Shown here: positions 15,599 to 23,620 of the stretch, in pieces
Layout of the letters: every line of letters starts with the position of its first letter
How positions within the stretch are numbered: the stretch's first letter is position 1
Source: UPXZ01 sp964345395
GTDB taxonomy: Bacteria; Bacteroidota; Bacteroidia; Bacteroidales; Paludibacteraceae
DNA: 31,253 bases
NCBI GenBank assembly: GCA_964345395.1
Contig: CAYFRA010000012.1
Span: 1-31,253 of the forward strand
Direction: 5' to 3'
Notes under the pieces: model-generated
Seen by the model: only the letters and a program-made list of their open reading frames with translations
The model's database searches: none
What the model was told of the DNA's origin: nothing
Translations under genes and position numbers: made by a program

Positions 15599-16360
15599 AT
15601 GGACTCATTAGTATTTAAAAATATATCAGTTTCATTTGGCGAAAATTTGATTTTAGATGATATTTCATTCGATTTGCCAAAAGGAGAGATTATGGCTATT
15701 GTTGGCAAGTCGGGTAGTGGCAAATCAACCATACTCAATTTGATAGGTGGTGTGTTTGATCCATCAAAAGGGGAGTTGCGCTATCTCAATAAAGATATTC
15801 ACTCATTTGTAAAAGGATATATTCCTCAAAATTTAGGCCTGCTCCCTTGGAAAAAAGTATATGACAATATATTTTTAGCCAATACAATAAATCATAAGTT
15901 TGAAATCAATCGGCAAGAGGCTGATGAAATCATCGTAGAGTTGGGGGTTGCTGATTTGCTCAATAGATATCCAATGGAATTGAGTGGTGGGCAGCGTCAA
16001 AGAGTAGCTTTGGCTCGACTATTTGTCTCATATCCCGATATATTTTTAATGGACGAACCTTTTTCAGCTTTAGATACTTTTACGGCAGAAACTTCATTGA
16101 ATCTCTTTCTAAAAATGTGGAAAAAACGTAAAACCACAACAATTGTAACAACGCACAACTTGCATGAGGCGGTAAGATTGGGCAAAAAAATTATGATAAT
16201 CAGTAGCACACCAGGCAAGGTTATTAAAATCATTCAAAATCCGCTTTTAGAAAAGGGTGCTGAGCGAGGTGAAAAAGAGATTTTTGATTTTGTCAACAAT
16301 ATTAAGGGGTATATGGCAGAAGAGAGTGATCAAGTTTTAAGCAATCAAAATGGAGAGTAA
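15599..16360 (+). CDS. ABC transporter ATP-binding protein
   Basis: A 253-residue ATPase of the SsuB/TauB/ThiZ type. Walker A is GKSGSGKST at residues 36-44, the Q-loop is near YIPQNLGLLPW, the ABC signature LSGGQRQ begins at residue 128, Walker B is IFLMDEP and the H-loop is TTHNLHEA. All catalytic parts are present. It starts three bases after the binding-protein stop, and its end overlaps the permease start by 11 bases, indicating translational coupling. It powers import through the downstream permease. Confidence 0.94.
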   Translation: MDSLVFKNISVSFGENLILDDISFDLPKGEIMAIVGKSGSGKSTILNLIGGVFDPSKGELRYLNKDIHSFVKGYIPQNLGLLPWKKVYDNIFLANTINHKFEINRQEADEIIVELGVADLLNRYPMELSGGQRQRVALARLFVSYPDIFLMDEPFSALDTFTAETSLNLFLKMWKKRKTTTIVTTHNLHEAVRLGKKIMIISSTPGKVIKIIQNPLLEKGAERGEKEIFDFVNNIKGYMAEESDQVLSNQNGE

Positions 16361-17102
16361 GAAGAGTAAATCAATCAAATTGCTTGTTGTCGGTGTTTTG
16401 TTTTTCAACGCATTGTGGTTTGTTGCGGCTATCTTATTTCAAAACAAAGCATTGCCTAATCCAATAGATGTTTATAAGGTTTTTCCTGTTACTTTCAAGT
16501 TGGGGATGGGTGCTCACATTTGGGCGAGTTTGCGAAGGGTGATTTTAGGTACTCTAATTTCACTTGCTTTGGGTGTGATAGGTGGAGTGCTTACTGCTAT
16601 GAGTAAACGGATAAATCAGATTTTTGAGCCTCTTCTTTACCTCTCTTATCCTGTTCCTAAATTGGCTTTGATGCCTATTGTGATGATTTTATTTGGTATA
16701 GGTGAAACCACAAAAGTGGTGATGATAATTTTGATAATTGTATTTCAGCTCATCATCTCTATTCGTGATTCTATTCGTCGCATACCAAAAGAAAACTACT
16801 ATGTACTTTCGGCTCTGGGTGCTAATCGCTTGCAGCAAGTGCGACATATTATGATGCCCGGTGTGCTTCCCGATCTCCTTTCAGCCTTGCGCGTAACGAT
16901 AGGAATAGCCATTTCGGTCTTGTTTGTAACCGAAACTTTTGGCACCGATAAGGGGCTTGGTTTCTTTATCGTTGATGCTTGGATGCGACTTGACTATATC
17001 ACTATGTATGCCGGTATAGTGTCGCTATCTATTATCGGATTCTTACTTTTCTTAATTATTGATGCAGCAGATGAGTTGTTTTGTAAATGGGATAAACTTT
17101 AA
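16350..17102 (+). CDS. ABC transporter permease (SsuC/TauC/ThiX type)
   Basis: A 250-residue inner-membrane permease with about six hydrophobic segments and the BPD_transp_1 EAA-loop motif SALGANRLQQVRHIMMPGVLPDLLSALRV around residues 150-178, the site that docks on the ATPase. The ATG at 16350 lies inside the ATPase gene end (11-base overlap). It probably works as a homodimer with the two upstream gene products. No clear terminator follows in the 36 bases before the convergent MFS gene. Confidence 0.92.
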   Translation: MESKKSKSIKLLVVGVLFFNALWFVAAILFQNKALPNPIDVYKVFPVTFKLGMGAHIWASLRRVILGTLISLALGVIGGVLTAMSKRINQIFEPLLYLSYPVPKLALMPIVMILFGIGETTKVVMIILIIVFQLIISIRDSIRRIPKENYYVLSALGANRLQQVRHIMMPGVLPDLLSALRVTIGIAISVLFVTETFGTDKGLGFFIVDAWMRLDYITMYAGIVSLSIIGFLLFLIIDAADELFCKWDKL

Positions 17103-17138
17103 AGGGCTAAGACACCCTAATTTAAAACTGAAAGTAGT

Positions 17139-18509
17139 TTACAATGTTTCAGATTGTTTATCCTCTTTCACCACTTTTGTGTAGATAAACAGTGCGATTG
17201 CCGAAATAAATCCAATTCCAACAAAGAAGTACCAGATGTAATGTGCATTTTGAGATGCCAATGCGTATGCTTCGGGTGAGTCAAAAAGACGTGGATCGGG
17301 CAAATATTTATCTAATAAGAATCCTCCCATTGCAAAAGCAAAAAAGTAGGAGAAGAAAGAGTGCAAATGGCTAAAACCAAGATATAAACCCTCTTCACCC
17401 TTAGGAGCTTGCAAAGAAAAATACTCTAAAAATCGAGGTGAAATAAAACTTTCAGCAAGTGCCTGCATAGCAATTCCTATAATCATCATAAAAGCCACCG
17501 GGTGCATTCCTAATATAGCATCGGCACTGATTTGATTGCCAAACGACATTGTTAATGCTGATAATGGAATAATCAACATACCAATCATCATTGAAGAGAT
17601 GGCTCTCTTTTTACTCATCAGAGAGGTGATGAAATTAACGGTAAGTAAAACTACAAGCGGATTAACATTGGCATACCAACCAGGTGACGCATCTTCGCCA
17701 ATTAATCGAATAACGTATTTAGGCATAGTGGCATACATCTGGCTCTGTATCAACCAAAATCCGCTAATTATCAAAATCAGAATAAGCAACTTCCAGTTTG
17801 TAACTACACGAACTAATCCCTGCCCAATCTCTCTGAAGCTTTTGCCTTGACCCTCTGTTTTTGCCGATTTATAAAATAAAACAACAGCAATTAAAGCGAT
17901 GAAAGTCATACTTGCAGCAAAATAATTGAGGTAAACCAAGCCTTGATCACCCAAACTTCTACGTAGTGGATCGACTACAGTTTTGCCAGTAAATGCACCA
18001 ATATTGACCATCATATAGAAAATAGCGTAACCTCGTGCACGATTTTCAGTTGTTGTTTCACGTGCTATCGTTCCTGATATTACCGATTTGATAAATGAGC
18101 CACCTACCACAATAATCAGCAGCACAGGCACTATACTCCAGCGTAGGTTGCTTTCATTCAATCCATAGAATGTGGTGGTCATACCGTACTCAACCAAGCC
18201 TGCACTTTCAAGTAAAGTGGGCAAAATACCCAATCCTGCATATCCAATAGTGAGAAGGCTAAATGCTAAGATGATAGCAGACCGAAATCCAATTCTATCG
18301 GCATATGCACCGGCAAAAAGAGGAAGTAGATAGAGAGATGCAGAGAAAGTTCCAGAAATCAAACCAGCTTCTATATCTGAAAATCCCCAAACATTGGATA
18401 AGTAGATGGTGATTACAATAAACACTCCATAATAGGCAAGTCGCTCTAATAGTTCAACACTATTGGCTATCCAAAACGCTCTTGAGAATTTTTCTTTTAC
18501 TGCTGACAT
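17139..18509 (-). CDS. POT-like MFS transporter
   Basis: A 456-residue membrane protein with about twelve hydrophobic segments. The N-terminal ELLERLAYYG (residues 19-28) is the ExxERFxYYG signature of proton-dependent oligopeptide transporters, with Leu in place of Phe. FYMMVNIGAF corresponds to the second POT motif (FYxxINxGS). A basic MFS loop, AGAYADRIGFRSA, lies after the second helix. It is likely a proton-coupled importer of di- or tripeptides or related compounds, but it is divergent and could carry another substrate. It is monocistronic and convergent with the ABC permease. Confidence 0.85.
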   Translation of the reverse strand: MSAVKEKFSRAFWIANSVELLERLAYYGVFIVITIYLSNVWGFSDIEAGLISGTFSASLYLLPLFAGAYADRIGFRSAIILAFSLLTIGYAGLGILPTLLESAGLVEYGMTTTFYGLNESNLRWSIVPVLLIIVVGGSFIKSVISGTIARETTTENRARGYAIFYMMVNIGAFTGKTVVDPLRRSLGDQGLVYLNYFAASMTFIALIAVVLFYKSAKTEGQGKSFREIGQGLVRVVTNWKLLILILIISGFWLIQSQMYATMPKYVIRLIGEDASPGWYANVNPLVVLLTVNFITSLMSKKRAISSMMIGMLIIPLSALTMSFGNQISADAILGMHPVAFMMIIGIAMQALAESFISPRFLEYFSLQAPKGEEGLYLGFSHLHSFFSYFFAFAMGGFLLDKYLPDPRLFDSPEAYALASQNAHYIWYFFVGIGFISAIALFIYTKVVKEDKQSETL

Positions 18510-18531
18510 ATTTCTTTTTTTTTATAAGTTG

Positions 18532-18539
18532 CAAAGATA
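18532..18539 (-). promoter_or_regulatory. Putative -7 element of the MFS gene
   Basis: TATCTTTG on the minus strand, 22 bases upstream of the MFS start codon, matches TAnnTTTG. No matching -33 box was found. Confidence 0.5.
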
Positions 18540-18668
18540 AGCTTTTTTTTTAATATCATATAATCAACTATTTTGCATTAAATTTAAGTCTATCTTTTTC
18601 ACTTTATATAGTTTGGAGTGTTTTTTTAAATAAATAATATTCTTCACTCAAATTACATCATAATCATG

Positions 18669-18676
18669 TATATTTG
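18669..18676 (+). promoter_or_regulatory. Putative -7 element of the outer-membrane protein gene
   Basis: TATATTTG matches TAnnTTTG and lies 75 bases before the ATG at 18752. No matching -33 box was found. Confidence 0.5.
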
Positions 18677-18751
18677 CATTTATTCAAATTTTCTTGTTGA
18701 GACAAATAAATTTGAGAAGAGAAATGCTATTTAAAAAACATATACCTTAGA

Positions 18752-19426
18752 ATGAAATTGAGATTGCCCATTTTGGTTTGCATAATCCTTCTGAGTGTGA
18801 TAACAATTGATGCTCAAAATAATAAAGCTGTACAAGTGGGTGTGCAGTTATCATCAGGCATATCTACAGTTTACAGCACTTATCCCGATAGAAATGGTGC
18901 TTTGATTGATGATCTTGGTAAACTGCCCTCACTTCCAATGATTACTTATGGAGCTAATGTTTATCTCAACTACAGATTAAGTGACGATTATAATGTTGCT
19001 TTCGAACCCGGATTTATCAGAAAAGGTTATGGGACTGAAGTTGTTTCAGAAGTGGATATTTTACAAAACCAACGAGTTTTATCATATTTAACCTTGCCTG
19101 TTCTCTTTGAATATGGACTGACAGAGAAATGGAAATTGAGCGTAGGGCCAGAATTTAACTATATGATTGATGCCAAAAATAAGACCAACGATGGACTTCC
19201 ACCAATCGATATTAATCAATATTTTAGTAAAAACAGATTGGATATTGCTCTACAAGGGGGTAGTTTTTATCAGTTGAGTCAATATTTTGATTTGGGTGTA
19301 AAAGCTGCTGCATCGCTCAATAGTTTAGAGAGCTTTTATGTCAATCCGAGTTTCGATGAATCAGCGATGATAAGAGTAAATAAGAAAAACTTTTTTATTC
19401 ATGCCTTTATTAGATTGAAATATTAA
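18752..19426 (+). CDS. Outer-membrane beta-barrel protein
   Basis: A 224-residue exported protein with signal peptide MKLRLPILVCIILLSVITIDAQ. The mature part shows alternating amphipathic strands with aromatic ends (FEPGFIRKGYG, YLTLPVLFEYGL, WKLSVGPEFNYM, YFDLGVKAAASL) and ends in an aromatic-rich final strand, FFIHAFIRLKY. This is the PF13568-type small barrel common in Bacteroidota. The function is unknown. The pepD start follows after 30 bases, so the two may be co-transcribed. Confidence 0.85.
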   Translation: MKLRLPILVCIILLSVITIDAQNNKAVQVGVQLSSGISTVYSTYPDRNGALIDDLGKLPSLPMITYGANVYLNYRLSDDYNVAFEPGFIRKGYGTEVVSEVDILQNQRVLSYLTLPVLFEYGLTEKWKLSVGPEFNYMIDAKNKTNDGLPPIDINQYFSKNRLDIALQGGSFYQLSQYFDLGVKAAASLNSLESFYVNPSFDESAMIRVNKKNFFIHAFIRLKY

Positions 19427-19456
19427 ATAGAAATTAATAAAATAAATAGAACAGAA

Positions 19457-20899
19457 ATGAGAAATTTAGAGCCAAAAAACGTATGGAATTTCTTTTATGA
19501 AATTACTCAAATTCCACGTCCTTCGAAGAAAGAAGAGAAAATCAGAGCTTATCTAATTGACTATGCCGAGAAGAAAAACTTAGCATATAAAACAGATGAT
19601 GCAGGCAATGTGTTGATAATTAAACCGGCAACAGCGGGTTTTGAAAACGAAAAAACTGTTATTCTTCAATCACATATGGATATGGTGTGCGAGAAAAATA
19701 GCGGTGTGGAGTTTGACTTTGACAACGATCCCATCCAAACAGAAATCAAAGGAGAATGGTTACACGCAGTAGGCACAACGCTTGGAGCTGATAATGGTAT
19801 CGGTGTAGCTTTAACTTTAGCTGTGTTAGATAGTGACGATTTGCAGCACCCAAAATTAGAAGCACTTTTCACTGTTGATGAAGAGACAGGTTTAACGGGA
19901 GCATTTGAATTGGGTGAAGGGATGCTCACAGGGGATATCTTAATCAACTTAGACTCAGAAGATGATGGCGAAGTGTTTATAGGTTGTGCCGGAGGTATTG
20001 ACACTACTTCAATATTTAAGTATGATACAGTAAGACCATCAGCTGGGTCTTTTGCATTTGAAGTTAAGGTATCGGGATTATTGGGTGGTCATTCTGGAGA
20101 CGATATCAACAAAGGTTTAGCTAATGCCAACAAGGTTTTGAATCGTATTCTTTGGGCTATCAAAGATGAAATGCCTTTGCAGTTGGTGAGTATAAGTGGG
20201 GGTAATCTTCACAATGCCATTCCTCGTGAAGCATCGGCGATAGCTGTTGTTCCTTCATCAAAAAAAGAGGAAGTTCGAGTGATATTCAACTCTATTGCAG
20301 CGGATATCGAACGTGAATTTTTATCGGTTGAAACCAATATGCGATTGGCTTTGCAATCAGAAGAGCTTCCGAAAAAGATAATGACCCTTGAAGATAGTGA
20401 TAGATTGCTCAATGCAATTTATGCTTGCCCCAATGGAATGCAAGCTATGAGCGAAGATATACCCGGTTTGGTTGAAACCTCAACCAACTTGGCTTCAATA
20501 AAAATGTTGGATTACGATGTGATAAAAATTGTAACGAGCCAACGAAGTTCAGTGGAGAGTTCAAAATTTGATATTGCAAATCAAGTGGAGTCGGTATTTA
20601 AGTTGGCAGGATGCAAAGTAACACATGGAGACGGTTATCCAGGTTGGAAACCCAACATAAACTCTGAAATTATGAAAATTACCGAACAGTCTTACAAAAA
20701 ACTATTTGGTGTTGCACCTGAAGTGAAAGCCATACACGCTGGATTGGAGTGTGGGCTGTTTTTAAAAAAATATCCACATTTAGATATGGTTTCTATAGGT
20801 CCAACTATGCGTGGCGTGCACTCTCCTGATGAGCGAGTACATATACCCGCAGTTAAAAAATCTTGGGAGTGGTTGGTAGATATTCTGCAAACTGTGTAA
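19457..20899 (+). CDS. pepD: Aminoacyl-histidine dipeptidase (PepD, M20 family)
   Basis: A cytosolic zinc dipeptidase of broad specificity, 480 residues as expected. M20 metal and catalytic positions are visible: H73 and D75 in QSHMDMVCEK, D112 in GADNGIG, the catalytic E142 with E143 in DEETGLTGA, D166 in NLDSEDDGE, and H427 in HAGLECG near the end. The lid/dimerisation domain contains LLGGHSGDDINKG. It breaks down imported or turnover dipeptides, which would fit functionally with the nearby POT-like transporter, although that gene is on the other strand. Confidence 0.95.
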   Translation: MRNLEPKNVWNFFYEITQIPRPSKKEEKIRAYLIDYAEKKNLAYKTDDAGNVLIIKPATAGFENEKTVILQSHMDMVCEKNSGVEFDFDNDPIQTEIKGEWLHAVGTTLGADNGIGVALTLAVLDSDDLQHPKLEALFTVDEETGLTGAFELGEGMLTGDILINLDSEDDGEVFIGCAGGIDTTSIFKYDTVRPSAGSFAFEVKVSGLLGGHSGDDINKGLANANKVLNRILWAIKDEMPLQLVSISGGNLHNAIPREASAIAVVPSSKKEEVRVIFNSIAADIEREFLSVETNMRLALQSEELPKKIMTLEDSDRLLNAIYACPNGMQAMSEDIPGLVETSTNLASIKMLDYDVIKIVTSQRSSVESSKFDIANQVESVFKLAGCKVTHGDGYPGWKPNINSEIMKITEQSYKKLFGVAPEVKAIHAGLECGLFLKKYPHLDMVSIGPTMRGVHSPDERVHIPAVKKSWEWLVDILQTV

Positions 20900-20910
20900 A
20901 TCCAAGTATT

Positions 20911-20941
20911 CAGTTCCCCTTGCTTATGGCGAGACAAGCCT
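20911..20941 (-). repeat. 31-bp dispersed repeat, copy 2
   Basis: The reverse complement matches 2204-2234 at 27 of 31 positions. It lies 11 bases after the pepD stop. Here the neighbouring TTCCCC and GGGGGGA could form a short stem around part of the repeat. Confidence 0.65.
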
Positions 20942-21081
20942 AAAGGGGGGAGCTCTAAAAAGGGCTTGTAGTGTGTTGTCGATATTGAGCTAAGTTTCCA
21001 AAGACAGTGTTGCTGTTTTTTACAACTTAAACTTATGATTAAACACATACGGCTGAGTAGTTATATAAAATCTGATTGGAA

Positions 21082-21125
21082 AGTATCCTGAAAGTATAAG
21101 CAGTTGTTCATACTTTTAGGATGCT
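21082..21125 (+). other. Long hairpin upstream of the HD gene
   Basis: AGTATCCTGAAAGTAT (21082-21097) and ATACTTTTAGGATGCT (21110-21125) pair over 16 positions, two of them G-U, around a 12-base loop. There is no clean T tract after it. It may be a weak terminator of pepD or a leader structure. Confidence 0.55.
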
Positions 21126-21185
21126 GAAAATCTTTAATCCTTGCTCCTTCTCTTTGTTCTTTATTCCTTATTCTAAATTTCAAAA

Positions 21186-22427
21186 ATGCTAAGCAAATCA
21201 AAACGAAAAATCATCAACGATCCCGTCTTTGGGTTTATCAATATTCCTAATGATTTCATTTATGATATTATCCAACATCGATTTTTTCAGCGTTTGAGCA
21301 GAATCAAGCAGCTTGGATTGTCTTCGTTTGTCTATCCGGGAGCACAGCATACGCGTATGCTACATTCGCTTGGTGCGATGTATTTGATGGGAGAAGCAAT
21401 CAATCAGTTGAGATTAACAGGACAAGTCATTAGCGATGAAGAAAAAGAGGCGGCTCAAATTGCTATTTTACTTCATGATATCGGACACGGACCCTTCTCG
21501 CATACTTTAGAGCACACTTTGGTTTCTGGTGTTTCTCACGAAGAGCTATCTCTTTGGATGATGAAAACTATGAATGAAGAGTATGGTGGAAACTTGCAAA
21601 TGGCTATTGATATTTTTAGAAATAATTATCCGAAACATTTTCTTCATCAGTTGGTAAGTGGCCAGTTGGATATGGATCGTTTAGACTATCTAAGTAGAGA
21701 TAGTTTCTTTTGCGGTGTGAGTGAGGGAATTATAGGGGCATCCCGAATCATAAAAATGCTCAATCTATACAATGGCAAACTGGTTGTTGAACACAAAGGA
21801 ATCTATTCCATCGAGAAGTTTTTAGTAGCTCGACGATTGATGTATTGGCAGGTTTATCTTCATAAAACATCCGTTGCTGCTGAAAAAATGCTGACCAATA
21901 TTCTTAAACGAGCCAAAGAGTTGGCTTTGCGTGGGGAAGAGCTTTTTGCATCTGCCTCGTTGCATTATTTTTTATATAATCAGGTAAGCAAAACTGACTT
22001 TGAAAACTCAGATGAAGCTTTAGTCCAATTTGCCAACTTAGACGATGCTGATATTATGAGTTCCGTAAAGATGTGGGCTAATCATTCGGATAAAGTTCTC
22101 CACGTTTTGTGTAGAAATTTCATAGAAAGAAAGCTATTCAAAGTGCATATTTTAGAGGACAATGAATCGGGCGAAGTTTTGAAACAGAATTATCTAAATC
22201 GATATCAGACTGAATTAAACCTAACAGCCGAAGAAGCCTCTTATTTTGTCAGTGAAAAAATAGTTACTACAGATACTTACAACCAAGCAGATGAGTCGAT
22301 CGATATTCTGCTAAAAGATGGCACTGTTAAAGACATAGCGATAGTATCAGATATGCTTAATATCGAAGTTCTGACAAAAAAAGTTGAGAAACACTACCTT
22401 TGTTACTACAAATTGGATAGTATATAA
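21186..22427 (+). CDS. HD domain phosphohydrolase (dNTPase-like, COG1078)
   Basis: A 413-residue HD-superfamily protein. Metal-binding residues are visible: the His of the early QHTRMLHSLGAMYL, HD in LLHDIGHGPFSHTLEH, and the later Asp in GQLDMDRLDYLSRDSFFCGV. It resembles SAMHD1/dGTPase-like proteins that hydrolyse (deoxy)nucleoside triphosphates; the real substrate is unproven. It is followed by lpxD, lpxC-fabZ and lpxA. This gene order is frequent in Bacteroidota by my recollection, but a separate -7 element before lpxD suggests the lipid A genes can be transcribed independently. The 285-base gap upstream holds a dispersed repeat and a long hairpin. Confidence 0.9.
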   Translation: MLSKSKRKIINDPVFGFINIPNDFIYDIIQHRFFQRLSRIKQLGLSSFVYPGAQHTRMLHSLGAMYLMGEAINQLRLTGQVISDEEKEAAQIAILLHDIGHGPFSHTLEHTLVSGVSHEELSLWMMKTMNEEYGGNLQMAIDIFRNNYPKHFLHQLVSGQLDMDRLDYLSRDSFFCGVSEGIIGASRIIKMLNLYNGKLVVEHKGIYSIEKFLVARRLMYWQVYLHKTSVAAEKMLTNILKRAKELALRGEELFASASLHYFLYNQVSKTDFENSDEALVQFANLDDADIMSSVKMWANHSDKVLHVLCRNFIERKLFKVHILEDNESGEVLKQNYLNRYQTELNLTAEEASYFVSEKIVTTDTYNQADESIDILLKDGTVKDIAIVSDMLNIEVLTKKVEKHYLCYYKLDSI

Positions 22428-22491
22428 TTTCAGAAATAATTCATTTTTACTACTTTCAGCTATTTATAAGACTTATATGAAAATTCTTTTG

Positions 22492-22499
22492 TATTTTTG
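22492..22499 (+). promoter_or_regulatory. Putative -7 element of the lpx operon
   Basis: TATTTTTG fits TAnnTTTG and lies 24 bases upstream of the lpxD ATG at 22524. No TTTG is found at the standard spacing. Confidence 0.5.
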
Positions 22500-22523
22500 C
22501 AGATTAAAATACGAATAAAGAAT

Positions 22524-23558
22524 ATGGTTTTTACAGCTCAACAAATAGCAGATTTTTTAGGAGGAACAATCGTTGGTAATTCAAATAGTGTAGTCAATTC
22601 ATTTGCGGCAATAGAAGAGGCAAAGGAGGGTTCATTGAGTTTTCTTGCCAATCCAAAATACAATTCAAAAATATATCAAACAGAAGCAAGTGTCGTGTTG
22701 GTTAACAATCTTTTTAAAGCTGAAGAAAAGATTAAGCCCACTTTAATAATGGTTGATGATCCCTATGCAGCTATTGCCAAACTATTGACTAAATTAGAAC
22801 AAACTGAATCGAAAAATGTAGGTGTTTCGGAGTTGGCATATGTGTCACCCACTGCTCAAATTGGCAACAATGTTTATATTGCTCCTTTTGCTTATGTTGG
22901 TGACGATAGTTCCATTGGAGATTACGTATATATAGATGCTCACACCTATATAGGCGATGAGGTTTCAGTTGGCAACAATACTTTGATACATGCCGGTGTT
23001 AAGGTTGAGAAAAAATGTAAGATAGGAGCAAACTGCATCATTCAAGCAGGTGCAGTAATAGGGTCTGATGGTTTTGGTTTCGCACCGCTTGAGGATGGTT
23101 CTTATCAGAAAGTTCCGCAAATTGGAAATGTTGTGATTGAAGATGGTGTGGAAGTTGGTGCCAATACTACTATCGACCGTGCAACCTTTGGTAGCACCAT
23201 CATTCGTCAAGGTGTGAAAATTGATAATTTAGTTCAAATAGCACACAATGTCGAAGTAGGAAGACATACTGCTATTGCTGCACAATCAGGCATTGCAGGC
23301 TCTACTGTCATTGGGCAAAATTGTATTTTAGCAGGGCAGGTAGGTGTCGCGGGTCATATTGAAATAGCTGACGGTTCTATTTTTGGAGCTCAAGCCGGTG
23401 TGGCAAATTCGGTAAAAGAGCCAAATAGTATAATGCAAGGCACACCAGCTGTGCCTGTTGCAACATTCAGGCGTTCTTCAGCTGTATTTAAAAACTTGGC
23501 AGAAATACAGCGACTAACTTACCAAATGAAGCGTGAGTTAGATGACCAAAAAAAATAA
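22524..23558 (+). CDS. lpxD: UDP-3-O-(3-hydroxyacyl)glucosamine N-acyltransferase
   Basis: Third step of lipid A synthesis: transfer of a 3-hydroxyacyl chain from ACP to the 2-amino group. From ATG 22524 the protein has 344 residues. The frame also opens at a TTG at 22497, but that codon lies within the -7 element. It has the N-terminal uridine-binding domain (GSLSFLANPKY), a left-handed beta-helix of hexapeptide repeats, the catalytic His241 in QIAHNVEVG and a C-terminal helix (AEIQRLTYQMKRELDDQ). It heads an lpxD, lpxC-fabZ, lpxA set with short gaps. Confidence 0.95.
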   Translation: MVFTAQQIADFLGGTIVGNSNSVVNSFAAIEEAKEGSLSFLANPKYNSKIYQTEASVVLVNNLFKAEEKIKPTLIMVDDPYAAIAKLLTKLEQTESKNVGVSELAYVSPTAQIGNNVYIAPFAYVGDDSSIGDYVYIDAHTYIGDEVSVGNNTLIHAGVKVEKKCKIGANCIIQAGAVIGSDGFGFAPLEDGSYQKVPQIGNVVIEDGVEVGANTTIDRATFGSTIIRQGVKIDNLVQIAHNVEVGRHTAIAAQSGIAGSTVIGQNCILAGQVGVAGHIEIADGSIFGAQAGVANSVKEPNSIMQGTPAVPVATFRRSSAVFKNLAEIQRLTYQMKRELDDQKK

Positions 23559-23575
23559 ATTTCAAATAAAATCAC

Positions 23576-23601
23576 AAAATGAACTCTCTCTTTCATTTTG
23601 C
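23576..23601 (+). other. Hairpin between lpxD and lpxC-fabZ
   Basis: CAAAATGAA (23576-23584) and TTCATTTTG (23593-23601) pair perfectly over 9 bp around a CTCTCTCT loop. No T run follows. It may tune mRNA stability or read-through within the operon. Confidence 0.5.
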
Positions 23602-23620
23602 TATTAAATATTTCTAAACA

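Noticed and set aside
17103..17138. Bidirectional terminator between the permease and MFS genes
   Set aside because: Only 4-5 bp stems (AGGG/CCCT, AAACT/AGTTT) without a T tract can be formed, too weak to call.
22497..22523. Longer LpxD from TTG 22497
   Set aside because: The TTG is part of the -7 promoter element; ATG 22524 gives a normal LpxD N-terminus.
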